A stretch of 64,000 nucleotides of DNA from J095 sp964517605 (GTDB lineage: Bacteria; Chloroflexota; Anaerolineae; 4572-78; J111): positions 170,965 to 234,964 of the forward strand of contig CAZFCE010000004.1 of assembly GCA_964517605.1 (NCBI GenBank), written 5' to 3'. The notes beneath the pieces are model-generated. The model did not search any database and was not told where the DNA came from. It worked only from the letters and a program-made list of their open reading frames with translations. The translations under genes were made by a program, and so were the position numbers. Position 1 is the stretch's first letter. Every line of letters begins with the position of its first letter. This document shows, piece by piece, positions 16,110 through 24,711 of this stretch.

Positions 16110-19100
16110 TTAACGGCGACCGGGCCGGTAGTGCCAGCAAAAGGCCGCCGCCGGGCAGTATTGCGGGCAGCCATCCGGGGGCGGCTGCGGCGTAAATTGG
16201 CCGGCCCGCGCCCCGCGCACGGCCTCCCAGGCAAAGGCCACCGCCACGGCAATGGCTCCCTCCGGCCCGTCTTCGCTGCCGGCCAGGGTAAAATCGCTGG
16301 GTTGAGCCTGATGGATGTGCCAGTAAAAGCCCTCAACCGGCTGGCCCAGTTTGAGGGCGTCGCGGGCGGCCAGCGCGTACAGCGGCAGTTGCAGCTTTTT
16401 GCCCAATCGCGCCGCCGATTTTTTAAAGCCGGCGGCGTGGCTGGTTTTGTAATCAATTACCCGCAGTTGGCCGGCGGGGTTTATATCAATCCGGTCAATG
16501 CAGCCGCGTACCCTGAAGTAATCGCTGCCGGCGGCAATGGTTACGGCGTTGTCGTTGGCAAATTGGGTCTCAAAGTGGGCGGGCGTAAAATCGCCGGGCA
16601 GTTCGGCCAGCTTTTGCACCGATAGCCGCACGTTGGCGCTGATTTCTTGCCGGGTGTGCGCCCACCAATCGGTTTGCCGAAAGCCTTCAACCGCCGGGGC
16701 GTTATCCAGAATCGGCCCGGCAACGGCATCAAGATTGGCCAGCAGTTGTTCGGCGCTGGCGGGGTTGGCGCAGGCGCGGTATAGCTGCTCAAAAATATGG
16801 TGATAAATGTTGCCCAGTTGCCACGCTTCCAGCCCCACCGCCGGTTCGGGCCGGGGTTCCAGGCGGAGTACGTGGCTGACAAAAAACATGTACGGGCAGG
16901 CGCGGTAGGTTTCAAGCCGGCTGGCGCTCCACGGCTGGCCGGGCGCAAAACGGCGGGTAAAATCGGGTTGAAGCCGGCTTAAATCGCCGTCAAAGGGGCC
17001 GGGTTTGGCGCGTTGCTGCCGGAGCGAGAAGATGTGGCCGGCGTTGTGCAGCGCGCGCAGCCGGGCCGGCTGGTGTTGTTCCAGCCAGGCGCGGGCCGCC
17101 GGGTTGCCGGCAGCGGCGCTGTCCAGCAGTTCGGCCAGCGAGGCGGCTTTGTCGGCGGCGGGGATTTCGGCGCTGGTGAGCAGGCGGGCGGACGCGCCGG
17201 TAAGGTGGGCGGCTTCTTCCCAAAAGGGCGAAGGCGGCCATTCAACGCCGGTTTCGGTGAGGCGCGGGCGGGTAAACAGCAGCCGGCGGCGGGGGCGGGT
17301 GATGGTTTCGTAGAAAAATTCGCGCTCGGCGCTTTGCACCGCCGAGGCCAGGCCCAGGCCGGCGCGGTCGGCTTCACGCAGAAAGGGGTCTTCGGTAATG
17401 GCCGCCGGAAATTCGCCTTCGGCCAGGCCCAGCACGGCCACGGCGGTAAAGGGCACGCCCCGCGCCTGAGCCACGTCGGCTACCAGCAGTTCGCCGCCGC
17501 CGGCAGCGGTTTCAAGCTGATGCCGGTAGGTGGCGGCCTCAATTGCGCCCTCAAGTTCTTGCAAAAAGCGGGCAAAATCAATGACGGCAGCGCCCACCAT
17601 TTCTTCGGCCAGCACCAGCCCGCGCAACACATCTTTCAGCGTGCGCAGCGCGGCGCGGTCGGCGGGGCCGGCGGCCTGGGCGACCAGTTGCAGCGAAGCG
17701 GCGGCGGCTTCGGCGTTGTCCGGGCCGATGAGTTGTTCCAGCCACAGCACAAAATCGCGGTAGGCATGCGCGCCCGCCGGCGGCGTAACCCGCGCCACAA
17801 ACCGGTGAAATTTGGCCTGCAATTGCCCGGCGGCAGCGCCGGTGGGCGCGGCGGGCGGCGGGTCGTCGTCGGATTCAGCGGCGGCGGATGAGCCGGTTTT
17901 ACGGGCCAGCGCCGCCAGCGCCTCATCCCACTGCTCCGGCCCGGCAATGACCCGGCCATAGCGGGCGGCGGCATCAAGTTTGTCGGCGTCACCCGGTTCC
18001 AGGCCGATGGGTTCCGGCCCGGCATTCCAGTTGAAATAGGGCGAGCGCCACACCTCGACTACCTGGCGGCGGGGCAGGGCCGGTTGGTTACTGCCGGCGG
18101 CAGGCTGCCCCAGCCGCAGCAGGGTGAGCAGGGCGGCAATAATGGGGCTGCCGCGCAACGGCAACCCATCCATCAGGCGAATGGGTAGGCCAAACTCGGC
18201 GGCGGTTTGCAGGATAAAGGCCCGGTAGGGGCCAATGGCGCGGGCCAGCAGGGCGGTTTGGCCGGGCGGAATGCCATCAATGATGAGGCGTTGTTTGAGC
18301 CAGCGCAACGCCTCGCGGACTTCGGCGGCGCGGTCGGGCGCGGCAATCAGGGCCAGGTCGCCGGGCGCCTCGGCGTTGAATTGGGGCGCGGCGGGTTGAA
18401 AGAGCCAGTTTTCCAGGTGGGCCAGCGCGGGCGCGGGCGGCTGGGCCGGTAGCGGCAGCGGTTGGGCGGTAACGTTGAGCAGTTGTTCCAGCCGGGCGCG
18501 GGTTTCAAAAAAGCGGTGGTGGGCGGCGCGTTGCGGCTGGTTAACCGCGCCGGTTAAGGTGATGATGGTTTTGCCGGCGCGTTCGGCCAGAATTTTGAGC
18601 AAGGTTAAATGCAGGGTGGTAAAGTTATCAAAGCCATCAAAAATTAGCAGCGGCCAGTTGGCAGCAATATCTTTGCCGGGGGCGGATTGCAGCATATTGA
18701 TGGCCAGCCAGTCCAGGCCGGGGCCATCGGCCCAGTTTTGCTGCCGGAGCCGCAGTTGGTAGCGGGCGTAAATTTGGGCCAGTTCGTGCAGGCGCGGTTG
18801 GGTTGCCACGGCGGTAAAATCGGTGGGCGAAATTTGGGCGGCCTTAAGCTCGTCAATCAGGCGGCGTAACACCTGGATAAAACCGGGCCGGTTTTTGAGC
18901 GCGGCGTAGTAGCGCAAATCCAGTTCATCCACCACGGCACGCATCAGCCGGTATAGCACCGGGTCTGGCAGCAGGGTAACGGCAGCGCCGCCGGTTTGCA
19001 GGCAATCGGCCACCAGCCCATCAAAAGTGAGCACCGTTACGCCGATTGCCCCGCCGGCGGCGGCCAATCGCTGCCGCCAACTGCGGGCTTGCAACGCCGA

Positions 19101-19214
19101 GGCCACGCAAACGCGGGGGGCGCTGTTCAGCCCGGCGGCGGCTTGCCGCACATGTTGCACCAAAAATTCGGTTTTACCGGCTCCGGCGGGGGCCAGGTAG
19201 AGTTGAACCGGCAT
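16110..19214 (-). CDS. addB: AddB-type nuclease subunit with Fe-S cysteines
   Basis: 1034 residues. The N-terminus carries a P-loop (LAPAGAGKTEFL), as in AddB, on a degenerate helicase body. The C-terminal PD-(D/E)XK nuclease is CIDRID...QLRVIDYKTSH. Four cysteines that would hold the AddB iron-sulfur cluster are present: one in YRACPYMFF before the nuclease core and three in CPQYCPAAAFC near the end. It works with AddA on double-strand DNA ends. It starts 5 bases after the Trx-VKOR stop, which indicates co-transcription. Confidence 0.9.
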   Translation of the reverse strand: MPVQLYLAPAGAGKTEFLVQHVRQAAAGLNSAPRVCVASALQARSWRQRLAAAGGAIGVTVLTFDGLVADCLQTGGAAVTLLPDPVLYRLMRAVVDELDLRYYAALKNRPGFIQVLRRLIDELKAAQISPTDFTAVATQPRLHELAQIYARYQLRLRQQNWADGPGLDWLAINMLQSAPGKDIAANWPLLIFDGFDNFTTLHLTLLKILAERAGKTIITLTGAVNQPQRAAHHRFFETRARLEQLLNVTAQPLPLPAQPPAPALAHLENWLFQPAAPQFNAEAPGDLALIAAPDRAAEVREALRWLKQRLIIDGIPPGQTALLARAIGPYRAFILQTAAEFGLPIRLMDGLPLRGSPIIAALLTLLRLGQPAAGSNQPALPRRQVVEVWRSPYFNWNAGPEPIGLEPGDADKLDAAARYGRVIAGPEQWDEALAALARKTGSSAAAESDDDPPPAAPTGAAAGQLQAKFHRFVARVTPPAGAHAYRDFVLWLEQLIGPDNAEAAAASLQLVAQAAGPADRAALRTLKDVLRGLVLAEEMVGAAVIDFARFLQELEGAIEAATYRHQLETAAGGGELLVADVAQARGVPFTAVAVLGLAEGEFPAAITEDPFLREADRAGLGLASAVQSAEREFFYETITRPRRRLLFTRPRLTETGVEWPPSPFWEEAAHLTGASARLLTSAEIPAADKAASLAELLDSAAAGNPAARAWLEQHQPARLRALHNAGHIFSLRQQRAKPGPFDGDLSRLQPDFTRRFAPGQPWSASRLETYRACPYMFFVSHVLRLEPRPEPAVGLEAWQLGNIYHHIFEQLYRACANPASAEQLLANLDAVAGPILDNAPAVEGFRQTDWWAHTRQEISANVRLSVQKLAELPGDFTPAHFETQFANDNAVTIAAGSDYFRVRGCIDRIDINPAGQLRVIDYKTSHAAGFKKSAARLGKKLQLPLYALAARDALKLGQPVEGFYWHIHQAQPSDFTLAGSEDGPEGAIAVAVAFAWEAVRGARAGQFTPQPPPDGCPQYCPAAAFCWHYRPGRR

Positions 19215-19218
19215 GGCA

Positions 19219-20385
19219 TCACTCTGAAGGTTGGGTTGGCGGCGCGGCGGCGCGAATGGGCATGGTGGCGGTGAGCATAATTGCGGTGGTGATAACGGCT
19301 GAACTAAGGCACCAAATGCACACGGCGTGAATTACAAATATTTCCAGCACGGTGAGATACGCCGAAAAAACGGTGCCGGCTACGGCAAAGGCCAGCAGCG
19401 CCGGCAGGGCCAAATCGGCTAAATTGGCGGTGCTGTAACGGTAGATCAGCCACAAAACCAGAATACAACCGTAATTGAGCAAGCCCCACACCGCAATTGG
19501 CACGCCAAAAATTTGGGCGTAAGAGCTGGATTGCACCTGGTTGCAGTTGCCCACCGGCCCGCAAACGGCCTCTACGTGGTTTGTTTCAACGTAAGTTAAA
19601 TAACCGGACACGCCCAACCCCAGCACCACCAGCAGGGGAATCACCGCGCTGCCGGCCAACTCGTCGAGTTCCCGGCCAAATTGCCGCAGGTTGCTTTTAT
19701 AACGAATAAGCGTTAGCAGCGTAAAGGCCAGGCCCGCCACCGTTATTACCAGCACCAGCCAGGCCAGGCCCATGCCCACCGGATCGCCGCCAAAGCTGAT
19801 GGCGGCTGCCGCCGGAGCGGGCGTTGCCAGCACCGCCTCGTTGCGAATATCGGCGACGGGCACTTTGATGGCCTCTTTGGGCGCGGCAGTTGCTGCCGGT
19901 TGGCCTGTGACGGCGGGCGCTTTGGCCTCCACCGTGCTTTTTTCGGCCTGGGCTGCAACAATCGGGGCCAAACCGGGAATACCCGGCCAATCAATGCCGC
20001 CACCGGTCAGCCCGGCTTCGACCAGTTTGGGAAACTTCTCCGGGATTTCGGCGCTGCCCACCAACACTTCGTCCTTTACAATCAGGGTGGGAACGCCTTG
20101 CCGCTCGTTGGGGATTTGGTAGTGGTCAATCGCAACCCGGTAAAGCTGCTGGCCCTGCTCTTCGGCGATGTTAACCGTCATAATTTGCAGCCGGTTGCCG
20201 TATTGTTTAACCATGGGCAGCAGCAAATCGTTGATTACTTTGTGACAGTGGGGGCAGGTGGGCGAAAAAAACAAAACAGCGTGCACCACGCTGGAATCGT
20301 TGGCCTGGGCCGCCGCCGTGCCGGGCGAATAAATCAGCCCGCTCACCACCATCAATAAAACTACCCAGAAAAGTTTCCGTTGCAT
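19219..20385 (-). CDS. Thioredoxin-VKOR fusion (disulfide-bond formation)
   Basis: 388 residues. After a signal or anchor helix comes a thioredoxin-like domain with the CPHC active site (FFSPTCPHCHKV) and the cis-Pro loop GVPTL. An Ala/Pro-rich linker leads to a VKOR domain with about five membrane helices. It has the loop cysteines (AVCGPVGNCNQVQ), the conserved SSSYAQIFGVPI, and the CIWC redox pair (HAVCIWCLSSA). VKOR reoxidises the thioredoxin partner with quinone, making disulfides outside the cell; this fusion joins oxidase and partner. The usual order is VKOR then thioredoxin; here the thioredoxin domain is first. GGAGG precedes ATG 20385. Confidence 0.92.
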   Translation of the reverse strand: MQRKLFWVVLLMVVSGLIYSPGTAAAQANDSSVVHAVLFFSPTCPHCHKVINDLLLPMVKQYGNRLQIMTVNIAEEQGQQLYRVAIDHYQIPNERQGVPTLIVKDEVLVGSAEIPEKFPKLVEAGLTGGGIDWPGIPGLAPIVAAQAEKSTVEAKAPAVTGQPAATAAPKEAIKVPVADIRNEAVLATPAPAAAAISFGGDPVGMGLAWLVLVITVAGLAFTLLTLIRYKSNLRQFGRELDELAGSAVIPLLVVLGLGVSGYLTYVETNHVEAVCGPVGNCNQVQSSSYAQIFGVPIAVWGLLNYGCILVLWLIYRYSTANLADLALPALLAFAVAGTVFSAYLTVLEIFVIHAVCIWCLSSAVITTAIMLTATMPIRAAAPPTQPSE

Positions 20386-20434
20386 TGATCAAGCCTCCAG
20401 AGTTAGAGAAATTGGGCGTTACGCTCCCCAAAAA

Positions 20435-21154
20435 TCAGCCGGGCTGGCTTTGCCAGATGACTTTGCCCACAAAAAACGGCCCCAGGCTATCCAGGTGCAG
20501 CGAGGTTTGTTTGGTTTTGCGCATGGCCTGCACCACCGCCGAAAGGGGATGCAACTCGTGGGCCAGCACGGCCACCACAAAATCGTTATCGTGTTTATCC
20601 AGGCCGTAACAGGCCAACCGGATGTCGGTAGCCAGGCCGGCCCGGCCAAAAGTAAAGCCGATGCCGCCGTGTTCGCGCAGCACAATTTGCTGCTCCTGTT
20701 CCGGCAGCAGTTCAAACTCTTTTTTGCGGCGCAGCGGATACCACACCGCCCAACTCCAGGCGGGGTCAATAATTTTGCGGCGCGGGCGGTCAATCAGCGT
20801 GTCAACCAGGTCGGTTTCGTAGCCCAGAGTGTAGGTGCGGCCCAGCATGGTGTATTCCGGTTTGGGGGTAAGGTTAACAAAGGGCGGTTGGTTTAAAAAC
20901 CGGCGCAGGGTGGTGACAAAAAAATCGGGGGTTTCGCTCATGGTGAGCAGGCCCACGCCGTAGGGGTCGTTGATGTCGGCGTAGAGCGTGCCTTCAATGC
21001 CTGCCTGGTGGAGCGCCTGAATGGGCGCGGTGGCATCGTGGCAGTTGCCAAAGGCCAAAAACTGCATAAACAATCGCCGGTTAAGCGAGACCGGTTCGCC
21101 GTCTTTGGCTTTGCCCTTCTCGCTCAGGTCGAGGATGGTATTTTCCGGGTTCAT
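20435..21154 (-). CDS. HemQ/chlorite dismutase-family heme protein
   Basis: 239 residues. The family core is seen in WYPLRRKKEF, then LLPEQEQQIVLREHGGIG (probable proximal heme His) and LGPFFVGKVIWQ at the end, which matches the HemQ C-terminal LGPFFVG. HemQ decarboxylates coproheme to heme b in the coproporphyrin pathway. True chlorite dismutase carries a distal Arg that cannot be judged here, so coproheme decarboxylase is the likelier role. ATG 21154 has GGGAGG 8 bases upstream; the frame opens earlier (21214) without a site. It is first of a leftward run ending with addA. Confidence 0.82.
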   Translation of the reverse strand: MNPENTILDLSEKGKAKDGEPVSLNRRLFMQFLAFGNCHDATAPIQALHQAGIEGTLYADINDPYGVGLLTMSETPDFFVTTLRRFLNQPPFVNLTPKPEYTMLGRTYTLGYETDLVDTLIDRPRRKIIDPAWSWAVWYPLRRKKEFELLPEQEQQIVLREHGGIGFTFGRAGLATDIRLACYGLDKHDNDFVVAVLAHELHPLSAVVQAMRKTKQTSLHLDSLGPFFVGKVIWQSQPG

Positions 21155-21270
21155 CTTTTGCCTCCCTGCCTTGAACTGTGATTGCAATTGTACTGGTTGC
21201 GTCAAATCTGCCAAATTTAACGGCGGATATACGTTATGGTATACTTGGCCAAAAATTGGGGCGCGGGTTG

Positions 21271-21903
21271 ATGGCCGGTAAAATCACCAAACTGGAAATC
21301 CAGAAAAATAATAAAGAGCGGGTAAACGTTTACATTGAGAGCGAATACGCGCTGGCGGTAACTGTAACGGTGGCGTTGGGCCTGAAAAAGGGGCAATTGC
21401 TCAGCGAGGCCGACCTGGAGCGGCTAAAAAGCGATGACGAAGGCCACAAAGCCTACGAGCGGGCCATCTTTTTTTTGGGCTTCCGCGCCCGCAGCCGGGC
21501 CGAAATCGAGCGGTATCTGCGCGATAAAGGCTTTTCAGTGGAGGCGATTGCGGCGGTGGTGCAACGCCTGAACGCCGAAAAATATCTAGATGACGAAGCC
21601 TTTGCCCAAACATGGGTAGAAAATCGGCAACAGTTTAGGCCCAAAAGCCGGCGGGCGCTACGCCACGAACTCGGCCAGAAGGGGCTGAATGCCGCCGAAA
21701 TCGAGGCGGCGGTGGGCGGGCTGGATGAATCGGAGTCCGCCTGGCAGGCGCTTGCGCCCAAACTGGCGCAGTGGCGACACCTTGATGAGTTGAGCTTTAA
21801 AAAAAAGGCCGGCGGTTTTTTAGGCCGCCGGGGTTTTGGTTATGAAGTTGTGCGGGGCGCGTTGGAACGCGCCTGGAGTGAGATTACGGATTGTAAGAGT
21901 TAG
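21271..21903 (+). CDS. recX: RecX regulatory protein
   Basis: 210 residues. Three-helix RecX repeats are visible: KAYERAIFFLGFRARSRAEI, then YLRDKGFSVEAI and KYLDDEAFAQTWVENR, which is the most conserved RecX segment. RecX binds RecA filaments and limits their growth. ATG 21271 (MAGKITKLEIQ) is the natural start; the frame extends upstream to 21178 only as non-coding. The last 20 bases overlap the convergent AP2-domain gene. No recA is in the window; usually the two are adjacent. Confidence 0.9.
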   Translation: MAGKITKLEIQKNNKERVNVYIESEYALAVTVTVALGLKKGQLLSEADLERLKSDDEGHKAYERAIFFLGFRARSRAEIERYLRDKGFSVEAIAAVVQRLNAEKYLDDEAFAQTWVENRQQFRPKSRRALRHELGQKGLNAAEIEAAVGGLDESESAWQALAPKLAQWRHLDELSFKKKAGGFLGRRGFGYEVVRGALERAWSEITDCKS

Positions 21904-22372
21904 CCCGCTGCTGAATTTTGGCGACTTTGTGCTTCCAGTTTTGCAACATTTCTTCCTCAACTTCTTTTCTGAAAGCAACGGCATCTCGGAACGCTTCTTC
22001 GCGGGTCCAGTTATCGTAATAAAGAAACTTCTTAATTTTAGAGCGGTTGGGTTCGGGACTCCAGTTAACGCTAAAACAGGGAATCATCTCTTTTGAGCCG
22101 CCTCGCGCCTGCGTGTAGGTTTCTGATACGCCCACCACGCCGGAGGTGTTGTTTTTGGGTAGTTTGGTTAAAAAACCCTTGCGCGGCAACTGCGGATGTT
22201 TCTTTTCGTAAGCCGTTTTGTATTCTATGGTTGCTTCTAGCGCTGCCTCTTTGCTGCCGTACCGGCTATCACTAAAAAATTTGGAATGAATATTTTTTTT
22301 GGTTTGATAGTGGCGGTAAAACCAGCCATGCGTATCATCTGTGTCGATTCTGCTAATGTGTTTAATGTGCAT
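21884..22372 (-). CDS. Bacterial AP2-domain DNA-binding protein
   Basis: 162 residues. The C-terminal half fits an AP2 domain: SGVVGVSETYTQ, then CFSVNWSPE, then KKFLYYDNWTREEAFRDAVA and a Glu-rich helix. The N-terminal half repeats the pattern more loosely (GWFYRHYQTKKN...KFFSDSRYGSKEAALEATIEYK), so two AP2-like units are likely. Bacterial AP2 domains are mostly known from homing endonucleases, integrases and phage proteins; no nuclease part is attached here. Coding GC is lower than in neighbours. It is a possible recent arrival. Target and role are unknown. Confidence 0.7.
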   Translation of the reverse strand: MHIKHISRIDTDDTHGWFYRHYQTKKNIHSKFFSDSRYGSKEAALEATIEYKTAYEKKHPQLPRKGFLTKLPKNNTSGVVGVSETYTQARGGSKEMIPCFSVNWSPEPNRSKIKKFLYYDNWTREEAFRDAVAFRKEVEEEMLQNWKHKVAKIQQRANSYNP

Positions 22373-22476
22373 CTCAGTTATCCCTTATTATTTTTTTTAT
22401 ACTCGCAGACCGACGCTGAAAAATACAAGCCCCCTGGCAGTAATCATACTAAAAATTGATGAGATTGCAAGAGTTT

Positions 22477-23103
22477 TTATAAAGAAATTTTATGTATACT
22501 GGCTAGTATCAATACTCCAAGGATAACCAGCATTACCCCGGCGGCCCGGTTTACCCAGCGCAGCCGGCTGGGCGTTAATTTGCTTCTAAAGAAGCCGACC
22601 ACACTGCTCAACGTGAGCCACCACAGCGCCGAACCGGTGAACACTCCCAACACCAGCACCGCTGCCAAAAAGTAGTTGCCGCCGGTGCCGGCCAATCCCA
22701 GCCCGGCAAAAATGGCGGTAAATGAAATAATAGTAGCCGGGTTGGTGAGCGTCAGGAAAAAGGTTGAGGTGAACGCTCCGGCATGGTTGGGGGCGGTTAC
22801 GGCGTGCGACGTTACCGGTGTTGGCGCAAGAAATATTTTTAACCCCAGGTAGCATAAAAACAACCCGCCGATTAAACTCAGCCAAAATTGCTGGCTAATC
22901 AAAAAAGCCGAAATGAACGTAAGCCCAAACCCGGCAATGCTGCCGTACACGGCATCGGCGGTGGCGGCCCCCAACCCGGAGGCCAACCCGTTGCGGCGAC
23001 CATGAGTCAGCGTGCGGCGGATGCACAACACGCCAATCGGGCCAACCGGTGCGGCGATGGAAAACCCAATTAGCAGGCTCTGTAAAAAGAATTTCAGCTC
23101 CAT
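22477..23103 (-). CDS. LysE-family amino acid exporter
   Basis: 208 residues, about six transmembrane helices. The LysE/RhtB signature is at the start (LLIGFSIAAPVGPIGVLCIRRTLTHGRRNG) with NPATIISFTAIFAG in the middle. The substrate may be a basic or neutral amino acid. ATG 23103 has GAGGAG upstream; the frame extends to 23226 across the promoter region only. It is divergent from an lrp-type regulator gene, the classic arrangement for lysE and its activator. Confidence 0.88.
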   Translation of the reverse strand: MELKFFLQSLLIGFSIAAPVGPIGVLCIRRTLTHGRRNGLASGLGAATADAVYGSIAGFGLTFISAFLISQQFWLSLIGGLFLCYLGLKIFLAPTPVTSHAVTAPNHAGAFTSTFFLTLTNPATIISFTAIFAGLGLAGTGGNYFLAAVLVLGVFTGSALWWLTLSSVVGFFRSKLTPSRLRWVNRAAGVMLVILGVLILASIHKISL

Positions 23104-23204
23104 TTGTAATTGCTCCTCTGATGGATTAATGGTAAGGTATACGGCGCTTAGTTTACAGAAAACTTGGCGCAAGGTAAATGGGTAATCAAAGGCAAAATTT
23201 AGTT

Positions 23205-23222
23205 TTTGTAGAAATTTACAAA
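23205..23222. promoter_or_regulatory. Candidate operator between lysE and lrp
   Basis: TTTGTA-N6-TACAAA, an 18-bp inverted repeat with an A/T-rich centre, 19 bases before the lrp start. Its size and A/T content suit an Lrp-type site; the binding protein is inferred from position. Confidence 0.45.
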
Positions 23223-23241
23223 ACAATTAAGAGATTTTGCG

Positions 23242-23718
23242 GTGGAAAACAAAAAACTACTGGATGATGTAGGCTGGCAAATTTTAACCGCCCTGCAACA
23301 GAACGCCCGGATTTCGTTTGTGGATTTGGGGCGAGAAATCGGCATGTCGGCGCCGGCGGTGGCCGAGCGGGTTCGGCGTATGGAGGAAATCGGCTTGATT
23401 ACCGGCTACCGGGCCGAAGTAGCCGCCGGAGAATTGGGCTTGCCGATTATGGCGTTTATCCGGCTGCAAACCACCAGCCAGTATTATTCGGCCCTTACCA
23501 ATTTGCTGCAAGAAACGCCGGAGGTACTGGAATGCCATCACCTGGCGGGGCCGGATGCGTTTATCATTAAAATAGCGGTGGCTTCAATTGCCCATTTAGA
23601 AACGATTATTGGGCAATTGGGCCGGTTTGGCCAAACCAACACCTCGATTGTGCTGTCGTCGTTGTTTGGGCCACGGGCAATTACCCGGGGAGCCGCGCCG
23701 GTTGAAGAAACCGCCTGA
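23242..23718 (+). CDS. Lrp/AsnC-family transcriptional regulator
   Basis: 158 residues. An N-terminal winged-helix domain (WQILTALQQNARISFVDLG, then GMSAPAVAERVRRMEEIGLI) is followed by the RAM/ligand-binding domain (about 65-150, ECHHLAGPDAFIIKIAV). Such proteins sense amino acids as dimers or octamers and control nearby transporter genes. The divergent lysE gene is the obvious target. GTG 23242 is the start in use. The C-terminal tail is short and Ala/Glu-rich. It ends 90 bases before rpmH and probably has no role in that operon. Confidence 0.9.
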   Translation: MENKKLLDDVGWQILTALQQNARISFVDLGREIGMSAPAVAERVRRMEEIGLITGYRAEVAAGELGLPIMAFIRLQTTSQYYSALTNLLQETPEVLECHHLAGPDAFIIKIAVASIAHLETIIGQLGRFGQTNTSIVLSSLFGPRAITRGAAPVEETA

Positions 23719-23740
23719 AGATTTTCCATTGGCTTTGATT

Positions 23741-23769
23741 TTGCCAATCAAACAGCACAAGGGTATAAT
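23741..23769 (+). promoter_or_regulatory. rpmH-rnpA promoter
   Basis: TTGCCA (23741-23746), a 17-bp spacer, TATAAT (23764-23769), 39 bases before the rpmH start. It is a strong promoter, as expected for a ribosomal protein gene. Confidence 0.85.
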
Positions 23770-23807
23770 TTCTCGTCAACTTATTACAGGTAAGAGGTTT
23801 GCTAGAT

Positions 23808-23984
23808 ATGACCAAAAGAACGTACCAACCAAAACGACGTCATCGTGCGCGAGTGCACGGCTTTAGAGCCAGAATGGCTACCAGTGGTGGGCGGCGTGTG
23901 CTAAAAGCGCGCCGCGCGCGGGGGCGACTGGTCTTGGCCGTCCAGCGGAATCATCCCAAGCACACCAACTGGAACGCGGACTGA
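23808..23984 (+). CDS. rpmH: Ribosomal protein bL34
   Basis: 58 residues. MTKRTYQPKRRHRARVHGF and GGRRVLKARRARGR are the canonical bL34 sequence. Typical bL34 is about 44-46 residues; this one carries a C-terminal extension ending in HPKHTNWNAD. ATG 23808 is the correct start. It is the first gene of the rpmH-rnpA-yidD-yidC-khpB run. Confidence 0.96.
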   Translation: MTKRTYQPKRRHRARVHGFRARMATSGGRRVLKARRARGRLVLAVQRNHPKHTNWNAD

Positions 23985-24048
23985 GCTATCACCGGTAGGG
24001 TTCAGCTTTTAGTTGTGGCTTAACCCAACAACTGAATGCTGGTGACCA

Positions 24049-24390
24049 ATGAAGCGAAAGTACCGATTACGCCGCAACAGCGATTTTCAGCGGGTGCGGC
24101 ATGTTGGTAAATCTTATGCCAGCCCCTTTTTGGTGCTGGCATTTCTACGGAACAATGTAGATCATAGCCGCTTTGGGTTTGTTGTTAGCAAACAACTGGG
24201 CAAAGCCGTAGACCGCAACAAGATTAAGCGACGGATTCGGGAAGCCGTCCGGCTTCGTTTTTTGCATATTGCCACGGGGTATGATGTGGTGTTTGTGGCG
24301 CGAAAGCGAGCCGGATCGGCCTCCTTCGTCGAATTGGCGCAGTCGGCGGAGAGCCTGTTCAAAGAGGCTGGGTTGTGGTTAGATGGGTAG
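24049..24390 (+). CDS. rnpA: Ribonuclease P protein component
   Basis: 113 residues. The basic RNR motif is VDRNKIKRRIREAVR, with the central FLVLAFLRN strand and the SRFGFVVSKQLG segment. It binds the RNase P RNA and helps mature tRNA 5' ends. It starts 64 bases after rpmH, and its stop overlaps the outermost possible yidD start. Confidence 0.95.
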   Translation: MKRKYRLRRNSDFQRVRHVGKSYASPFLVLAFLRNNVDHSRFGFVVSKQLGKAVDRNKIKRRIREAVRLRFLHIATGYDVVFVARKRAGSASFVELAQSAESLFKEAGLWLDG

Positions 24391-24394
24391 GCCA

Positions 24395-24676
24395 ATGAAG
24401 TATCTGGCTTTGGCGCTGATCCGTTTCTACCAAAAATTTATTTCACCGAATCTACCTTCCGCTTGTCGATTTTATCCAACGTGTTCGCATTATGGTTATC
24501 ACGCTATTGAAAGGCATGGGATTATCAAAGGTGGGTGGCTTGCCATAGCCCGGATTGGGCGTTGCCATCCGTTTAATCCGGGTGGATATGACCCCGTTCC
24601 CGATGAGTTTGCATTTCATTTTCCCTGGCGCCCAAAAGAATCGCCGCCCCACAGCGGCGAGAGTCCCCAACCGTAA
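24395..24676 (+). CDS. yidD: Membrane protein insertion efficiency factor YidD
   Basis: About 93 residues. The family core is complete: LIRFYQKFISPNLPSACRFYPTCSHYGYHAIERHG, then GWLAIARIGRCHPFNPGGYDPVP. Three conserved cysteines are present. It is a small amphipathic membrane-associated protein that aids YidC insertion. ATG 24395 (MKYLALALIRFYQK) is preferred; ATG 24383 overlaps the rnpA stop. Confidence 0.95.
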   Translation: MKYLALALIRFYQKFISPNLPSACRFYPTCSHYGYHAIERHGIIKGGWLAIARIGRCHPFNPGGYDPVPDEFAFHFPWRPKESPPHSGESPQP

Positions 24677-24711
24677 ATTAAGGTGGAGAACTTTAGGAGA
24701 CCCCAATTATT

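Noticed and set aside
17013..17891. Plus-strand frame of 292 codons
   Set aside because: Opposite addB, whose motifs are intact; no ribosome site or domain.
23985..24048. tRNA gene in the rpmH-rnpA gap or other gaps
   Set aside because: No GGTTCGAATCC-type T-arm or acceptor pairing was found in any intergenic region.
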